43,450 nucleotides of DNA from Paenibacillus sp. 1001270B_150601_E10 (GTDB lineage: Bacteria > Bacillota > Bacilli > Paenibacillales > Paenibacillaceae): NCBI RefSeq assembly GCF_015558675.1, contig NZ_JADMOL010000002.1, positions 684,141 through 727,590 on the forward strand, written 5' to 3'. This document shows, in pieces, positions 39,091-43,450 of this stretch. The notes below the pieces were generated by a model. The model had not been told where the DNA came from, did no database searches, and saw only the letters and a list, made by a program, of their open reading frames with translations. The translations under genes were made by a program, and so were the position numbers. Each line of letters opens with the position of its first letter. Position 1 is the first letter of the stretch.

Positions 39091-41124
39091 GTGAAGGCTA
39101 GAGATTTGATCGTACTTGTTGGGGTCATCGGCATCGTGCTAATGATGGTATTACCACTACCTAAGATGCTGCTGGATATTTTGTTAATCATCAATATATC
39201 GATGGCACTTATGATCCTTTTGATTGCGATGAACACAAAGGAAGCACTCGATTTCTCCATCTTCCCTGCAATTTTATTGATCACAACATTATTTAGAATT
39301 GCGCTCAACGTGTCTTCAACAAAGCTTATTCTTGGCGAAGGAGACGCTGGTGAAGTTATTAAGACATTCGGAGAGTGGATATCACAAGGGAATATTGCGA
39401 TAGGACTTGTCGTGTTCCTCATCCTCGTTGTTGTCCAGTTTATTGTAATAACGAAGGGTTCTGAGCGCGTTGCTGAGGTTGCAGCTCGGTTCACATTAGA
39501 TGCGATGCCTGGTAAGCAGATGGCGATTGATGCAGACCTTAATGCTGGTCTAATCAATGAACAGCAGGCGAAAGAACGTCGGGAAAAAATCGAAAGTGAA
39601 GCGGACTTCTACGGTGCGATGGATGGTGCGAGTAAATTCGTAAAAGGGGATGCCATCGCAAGTATCGTTATCCTTATCATCAACTTGGTTGGTGGATTTA
39701 TTATTGGGATGGTCATGCACGGCATGCCGTTCCAAGACGCAGCAAGTACATACTCTATTTTATCAATCGGTGATGGCTTAGTCAGCCAGATTCCGGCACT
39801 ATTGATTTCCACTGCAGCTGGTTTGATTGTGACTCGCTCCGCAACAAAAGGCAATCTTGCAGAAGATTTGAGCAGCCAGATGCTTGCTTACCCTAAACTT
39901 CTGTATATCGTAGCAGGAACGATTGCAATGCTTGGACTTTTTACTCCTATTACCGTTATGTCGACTCTTCCATTCGCTGCTATCTTGGCTTATGCCGGAT
40001 ACCGCATGCAGCAGAACTTGGACAAAAAGGCGGTTAACGAAGAACTGCTGGAAGAAGAACAGCAAATTGAAGAGGTGCGCAGTCCAGAAAGTGTTATTAA
40101 TTTGCTTCAGGTTGACCCAATTGAATTTGAATTCGGATATGGGTTGATTCCACTTGCAGATGTGCAGCAGGGTGGCGATCTGCTTGATCGAATCATCATG
40201 ATTCGCAGGCAATGTGCCCTAGAGCTAGGGCTGGTCGTGCCAGTCATTCGCATTCGAGACAACATTCAACTCAAGCCTAATGAATATATCATCAAAATAA
40301 AAGGCAACATCGTCGCTCGCGGAGAGCTATTGCTGAATCATTATTTGGCGATGAGCCCAGGTTACGACGATGACTCGGTTACGGGAATTGAAACGACAGA
40401 GCCTGCCTTTGGGCTTCCCGCCCTGTGGGTGGATGAGGCGATGAAGGAACGGGCAGAGGTATCAGGTTACACCGTAGTTGATCCGCCTTCAGTCGTTGCA
40501 ACACATTTGACAGAAATCATTAAGAAGCACGCACATGAACTGATCGGACGCCAAGAAACAAAGGCGCTCGTCGAAAATGTAAAAGAGCAGCACCCAGCTA
40601 TTGTAGATGAACTCATTCCGAATCTGATGAATATCGGCGAGATTCAAAAAGTGCTTGCCAATCTACTAAGAGAGAAGATATCGATTCGAGATCTAGTAAC
40701 AATCTTCGAGTCACTAGCGGATTACGGCACCTATACAAAGGATACGGACATTCTAACGGAGTACGTGCGTCAGGCTTTAGCTAGACAAATTACGCAGCAG
40801 TATTCGGTGCCTGGGGAAACCTTACGCGTTATTACGGTTGGACCTACGCTGGAGAGAAAAATTGCGGATAGTGTGCAGCAAAATGAGCAAGGCTCCTATC
40901 TGGCGATGGACCCTGGCACTACGCAGCAGGTGTTCCAGCGTTTCCAAGAGCAAATCGGAAGGCTTGTTCAATCGGGTTATCAGCCTATTGTCCTCGCATC
41001 ACCTGCAATTCGAATGTACCTCCGTCAGTTAATGGAGCGTACGATGCAGGATGTTCCGGTCCTTTCCTATAATGAGCTGGAGCCAAATGTAGAAATTCAA
41101 AGCGTTGGAGTGGTTAATGTATGA
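39091..41124 (+). CDS. flhA: Flagellar export protein FlhA
   Basis: The largest export-gate protein (677 residues), with eight expected membrane segments in the first ~320 residues and a cytoplasmic C-terminal domain that docks chaperone-substrate complexes. Family motifs include LNVSSTKLIL near 70, the FHIPEP-type loop (FTLDAMPGKQMAIDADLNAGLI... DFYGAMDGASKFVKGD, about 140-190) and LIPLADVQQGG at the start of the soluble part. The start is GTG 39091, 8 bases after GGAGG. It overlaps flhF by 4 bases. Confidence 0.98.
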   Translation: MKARDLIVLVGVIGIVLMMVLPLPKMLLDILLIINISMALMILLIAMNTKEALDFSIFPAILLITTLFRIALNVSSTKLILGEGDAGEVIKTFGEWISQGNIAIGLVVFLILVVVQFIVITKGSERVAEVAARFTLDAMPGKQMAIDADLNAGLINEQQAKERREKIESEADFYGAMDGASKFVKGDAIASIVILIINLVGGFIIGMVMHGMPFQDAASTYSILSIGDGLVSQIPALLISTAAGLIVTRSATKGNLAEDLSSQMLAYPKLLYIVAGTIAMLGLFTPITVMSTLPFAAILAYAGYRMQQNLDKKAVNEELLEEEQQIEEVRSPESVINLLQVDPIEFEFGYGLIPLADVQQGGDLLDRIIMIRRQCALELGLVVPVIRIRDNIQLKPNEYIIKIKGNIVARGELLLNHYLAMSPGYDDDSVTGIETTEPAFGLPALWVDEAMKERAEVSGYTVVDPPSVVATHLTEIIKKHAHELIGRQETKALVENVKEQHPAIVDELIPNLMNIGEIQKVLANLLREKISIRDLVTIFESLADYGTYTKDTDILTEYVRQALARQITQQYSVPGETLRVITVGPTLERKIADSVQQNEQGSYLAMDPGTTQQVFQRFQEQIGRLVQSGYQPIVLASPAIRMYLRQLMERTMQDVPVLSYNELEPNVEIQSVGVVNV

Positions 41125-42479
41125 GGGTGAAAAAATACGTAGTTGCCACCATGCCTGAGGCGATGAGCCAGATTCGTCAAGAGCTTGGTAAAGACGCGGT
41201 CATTATCAGCACGAAGGAAATTAAAGCTGGCGGTTTCCTAGGCATGTTCAACAAAAAAATGATCGAAGTGACAGCAGCTGTGGATGACGCTCCTGTACAA
41301 AAAGCAGCACGAGATGCTGCAGCTCCAGCGATGAAGCCGCCGGTTGTTCCAATTTCACATGCAAGATCAGCTTATTCAGGCAAGAGTGAAACTGCTGCAG
41401 TGGTAGAAAAACCAGCAGCAGTTCAACCAGCAGTTAAGCCCGCTGCGGCGCCAGTTGAACCTCATCCAGAGAGCATGTCGATGGAAAAGGTCAGATTCCA
41501 ATCTACTTCTAAACCTGTAAGTGATGAGGATTTCCTGATTGCGCCGACTTCAAGGGCAGCTGCGAAGGAAGAGGAGCGGCTTATCAAGCCTGATCTAGGC
41601 AATGATGACGAGTGGAAGCATGAGCTTCGAGAAGTAAAAGCGATGGTGAAGTCCATGATGATGCTAAATGAGCAGGATTCATGGCCAGCCGCTGCAAAGA
41701 CATTGGCCCAGCGTCTCAAAAATCAAGGCGTGCGCGCTGATTTGGTCTATCAGATCATGACCCCTATATTGACCATGTTTCGCAAAGAGGGCATTGATGA
41801 TCCAACGCATGCTCAGCTGAAGTCACCGGTAGCTGAAGAAATACGAAAAAGACTTCATCGAAACCGCAAGCTTGGCCTTACCATTGATACGAAGATTGTA
41901 TATTTTGCAGGACCAACAGGTGTTGGGAAGACAACTACGATTGCCAAACTCGCAGCTGATCAGATGTTTCATCATCAGCGTAATGTAGGCTTCATTACGT
42001 CTGACACATACCGAATTGCTGCCGTAGAACAGTTGAGAACATACGCTTCGATCCTGAATGCTCCTTTGGAGGTAGTGACCTCACCTAACGATCTTCAAAG
42101 AGCGGTCAACGCTTTGCAGGATCGAGATTTAATTTTAATGGATACAGCAGGCCGCAATTATCGCAATCCGTTGCATGTCAATGAGTTGAACTCGTTATTA
42201 AAGCCATTGCCAGGTTCGGAAGTGTTTCTTGTATTGAGCTTGACTTCTAAGACCGATGATATGGTCTCGATCATTAAGCAGTTTCCAGAAGGCTCGATCG
42301 ATCGCATCGTATTTACGAAGTCGGATGAGACCGATTCATTTGGAACGATATTGAACTTGACGGAAATGACGAATATCCCGTTTAGCTATGTCACATTCGG
42401 ACAAAATGTGCCAGATGACATCCAAAGCTTTGAGCCTTCCGAGATGGTGAAGCATCTGCTAGGGGAACAAGTCTCATGA
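41121..42479 (+). CDS. flhF: SRP-type GTPase FlhF
   Basis: Signal-recognition-particle-like GTPase that helps set the place and number of flagella together with FlhG. The 452-residue protein has a short N-terminal B domain (RVKKYVVATMPEAMSQIRQELGKDAVII), a Pro/Ala/Val-rich linker (about 60-118), a helical N domain, and the G domain with GPTGVGKT at 264-271, TSDTYRIAAVEQLRTYA and MDTAGR near 330. The ATG overlaps the flhA stop. Confidence 0.97.
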   Translation: MRVKKYVVATMPEAMSQIRQELGKDAVIISTKEIKAGGFLGMFNKKMIEVTAAVDDAPVQKAARDAAAPAMKPPVVPISHARSAYSGKSETAAVVEKPAAVQPAVKPAAAPVEPHPESMSMEKVRFQSTSKPVSDEDFLIAPTSRAAAKEEERLIKPDLGNDDEWKHELREVKAMVKSMMMLNEQDSWPAAAKTLAQRLKNQGVRADLVYQIMTPILTMFRKEGIDDPTHAQLKSPVAEEIRKRLHRNRKLGLTIDTKIVYFAGPTGVGKTTTIAKLAADQMFHHQRNVGFITSDTYRIAAVEQLRTYASILNAPLEVVTSPNDLQRAVNALQDRDLILMDTAGRNYRNPLHVNELNSLLKPLPGSEVFLVLSLTSKTDDMVSIIKQFPEGSIDRIVFTKSDETDSFGTILNLTEMTNIPFSYVTFGQNVPDDIQSFEPSEMVKHLLGEQVS

Positions 42480-43372
42480 TGGATCAGGCACAAGCACTCC
42501 GCAAACTTGTACAGCGACGTGCTTCTCAACCGCAAGGCACCACTCCACAAGGTGAGAGTGAGAAGCGAACTCCTCGCGTAATCACGATTACGAGTGGAAA
42601 AGGCGGCGTTGGGAAATCCAATTTTACGTTGAATTTTGGAATCATGCTGCAGGAAGAAGGAATGCGTACTTTAATCTTTGATGCGGACATCGGAATGGCG
42701 AATATTGATGTTCTTATAGGCTCTCCTTCTTCTGTTAGCCTGTATCACGTTCTCAACGGCAGCAAGCGTCTTGAGGAAATCGTTCAGGTTGGTCCAAGTG
42801 GCATCCATTATGTGCCTGGCGGATCAGGCTTCAAAGAGCTTCATGAAATGTCTTCTTCCTCACTAGAGCGATTTTTAGATGAGCTCTCGGAGTGGTCTGA
42901 ACGATATGATGTTATTTTGTTTGACACAGGTGCAGGACTTAGCAAAGAAACGATCCGATTTGTGGCAGCGGCAGACGAGACGTTTGTTGTCACGACGCCT
43001 GAGCCGACGGCTATTGCCGACGCCTATGCCTTGATCAAAATTGTTCACACACATTTTCCTGATACCGCGTTCCGCATCGTCGTGAATCGGGTAATGGATT
43101 GGAGTGAGGGAAAGCAGACAGCGGAGCGGCTCATCTCGGTAGCACGGCGCTTTCTTCAGCTTGAGCTTCCGGTGCTAGGTTACCTGAATGATGATCAACA
43201 TGTGATGCAAGCCGTGAAGAGGCAAACTCCGTTCACACTGCTTTACCCTAATATTCAAGTATCAAAGCAGATTAGACAGCTAGCCCAAGCCTTCTTGTAT
43301 GATCAAGAACAGCAAAATACGACAAGGGGCATTACCGGATTTATTAATCGCTGGTTGAGACGTATCACCTAA
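42476..43372 (+). CDS. flhG: MinD-like ATPase FlhG (YlxH)
   Basis: ParA/MinD-type ATPase that controls flagellar number and, through its N-terminus, stimulates the GTPase of FlhF. The 298-residue protein begins with DQAQALRKL, an exact DQAxxLR activator motif. It then has the deviant Walker A KGGVGKS at 42-48, IFDADIGMANIDVLIG near 66-81 and LFDTGAGLS near 157. The C-terminal helix (about 277-298, NRWLRRI) is amphipathic and could bind the membrane as in MinD. The start overlaps the flhF stop; AGGGGA lies upstream. ATG 42479 is an alternative start one codon on. Confidence 0.97.
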   Translation: MMDQAQALRKLVQRRASQPQGTTPQGESEKRTPRVITITSGKGGVGKSNFTLNFGIMLQEEGMRTLIFDADIGMANIDVLIGSPSSVSLYHVLNGSKRLEEIVQVGPSGIHYVPGGSGFKELHEMSSSSLERFLDELSEWSERYDVILFDTGAGLSKETIRFVAAADETFVVTTPEPTAIADAYALIKIVHTHFPDTAFRIVVNRVMDWSEGKQTAERLISVARRFLQLELPVLGYLNDDQHVMQAVKRQTPFTLLYPNIQVSKQIRQLAQAFLYDQEQQNTTRGITGFINRWLRRIT

Positions 43373-43438
43373 CTTGGATGATGTTCTATACTCCACGATT
43401 TTTCCAATCATTTTCGTCCTAAAGGAGTGTGATCGGGG

Positions 43439-43450
43439 ATGTCTGTAAAG
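43439..43450 (+). CDS. Start of the next gene, cut by the window edge (cheB expected)
   Basis: An ATG at 43439 follows AAAGGAGTG (about 11 bases) with only four codons (MSVK) visible. In B. subtilis cheB, the chemotaxis methylesterase gene, follows flhG at this place, so cheB is the expectation; the visible residues cannot confirm it. Confidence 0.45.

Noticed and set aside
38958-39557. 199-residue open frame on the minus strand across flhB/flhA
   Set aside because: Shadow of flhB and flhA coding sequence; no promoter, ribosome binding site or family resemblance.
1-43450. Mobile elements, prophage, CRISPR, tRNA/rRNA genes
   Set aside because: No transposase or integrase frames, no direct-repeat arrays with regular spacing, no CCA-ended cloverleaf and no rRNA-like sequence were noticed on either strand.

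Overview
The window is chromosomal DNA from a motile, spore-former-type Firmicute, most likely Paenibacillaceae (Paenibacillus or a close relative). This rests on gene order and protein style and not on any marker RNA: the order rplS, signal peptidase I, rbgA, rnhB, FliK-like/FlhB-tail pair, sucCD, dprA, topA, trmFO, hslVU, then a long flagellar/chemotaxis operon is that of Bacillus subtilis, with a short FlgE hook protein, FliY in place of FliN, and SwrD/FlbD. Every supported gene but one (comM) is on the + strand. No transposase, integrase, phage gene, CRISPR array, rRNA or tRNA was seen.

Layout. 1-1.3 kb: the 3' end of an AraC-type regulator, a gene-free gap and a 69-residue coiled-coil protein. 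1.4-4.4 kb: ribosomal protein L19 with its own promoter and leader, signal peptidase I, the 50S assembly GTPase RbgA and ribonuclease HII. 4.5-6.6 kb: two accessory genes absent from the B. subtilis order, a DAACS-type symporter and a small membrane protein, with terminators around them. 6.7-9.4 kb: a FliK-like protein overlapping a free-standing FlhB C-terminal domain, then a YraN-type nuclease-fold protein. 9.8-11.4 kb: comM on the minus strand. 11.6-14.1 kb: sucCD behind a long leader. 14.3-21 kb: dprA, topA, trmFO, hslV and hslU.

21.3-43.4 kb is the fla/che operon: flgB flgC fliE fliF fliG fliH fliI fliJ, a YlxF/MotE-like gene, fliK flgD, a TIGR02530-type gene, flgE swrD fliL fliM fliY cheY fliO fliP fliQ fliR flhB flhA flhF flhG. 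A further gene, probably cheB, starts at the right edge. Genes are tightly packed, with many 4-11 base overlaps. No strong internal intrinsic terminator was noticed, so one long transcript is likely. It encodes the proximal rod, MS ring, switch/C-ring, export gate and ATPase, hook and hook-length control, the CheY output of chemotaxis, and the FlhF/FlhG pair that sets flagellar number and position.

No undescribed multi-gene system was found: the gene content is well-known housekeeping and motility. The points most worth following are non-coding or very small: nested inverted repeats upstream of flgB, a hairpin-rich sucCD leader, a perfect hairpin without a U-tract between flgE and swrD, a hairpin covering the fliE ribosome binding site, and a possible 35-codon gene that exactly fills the gap before flgE. 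Two departures from the B. subtilis order also stand out: xerC/codV and codY are absent from their usual places around hslVU. HslV also lacks the N-terminal serine of the B. subtilis enzyme. Transcription starts, operon limits and RNA structures are read by eye and are inferences.
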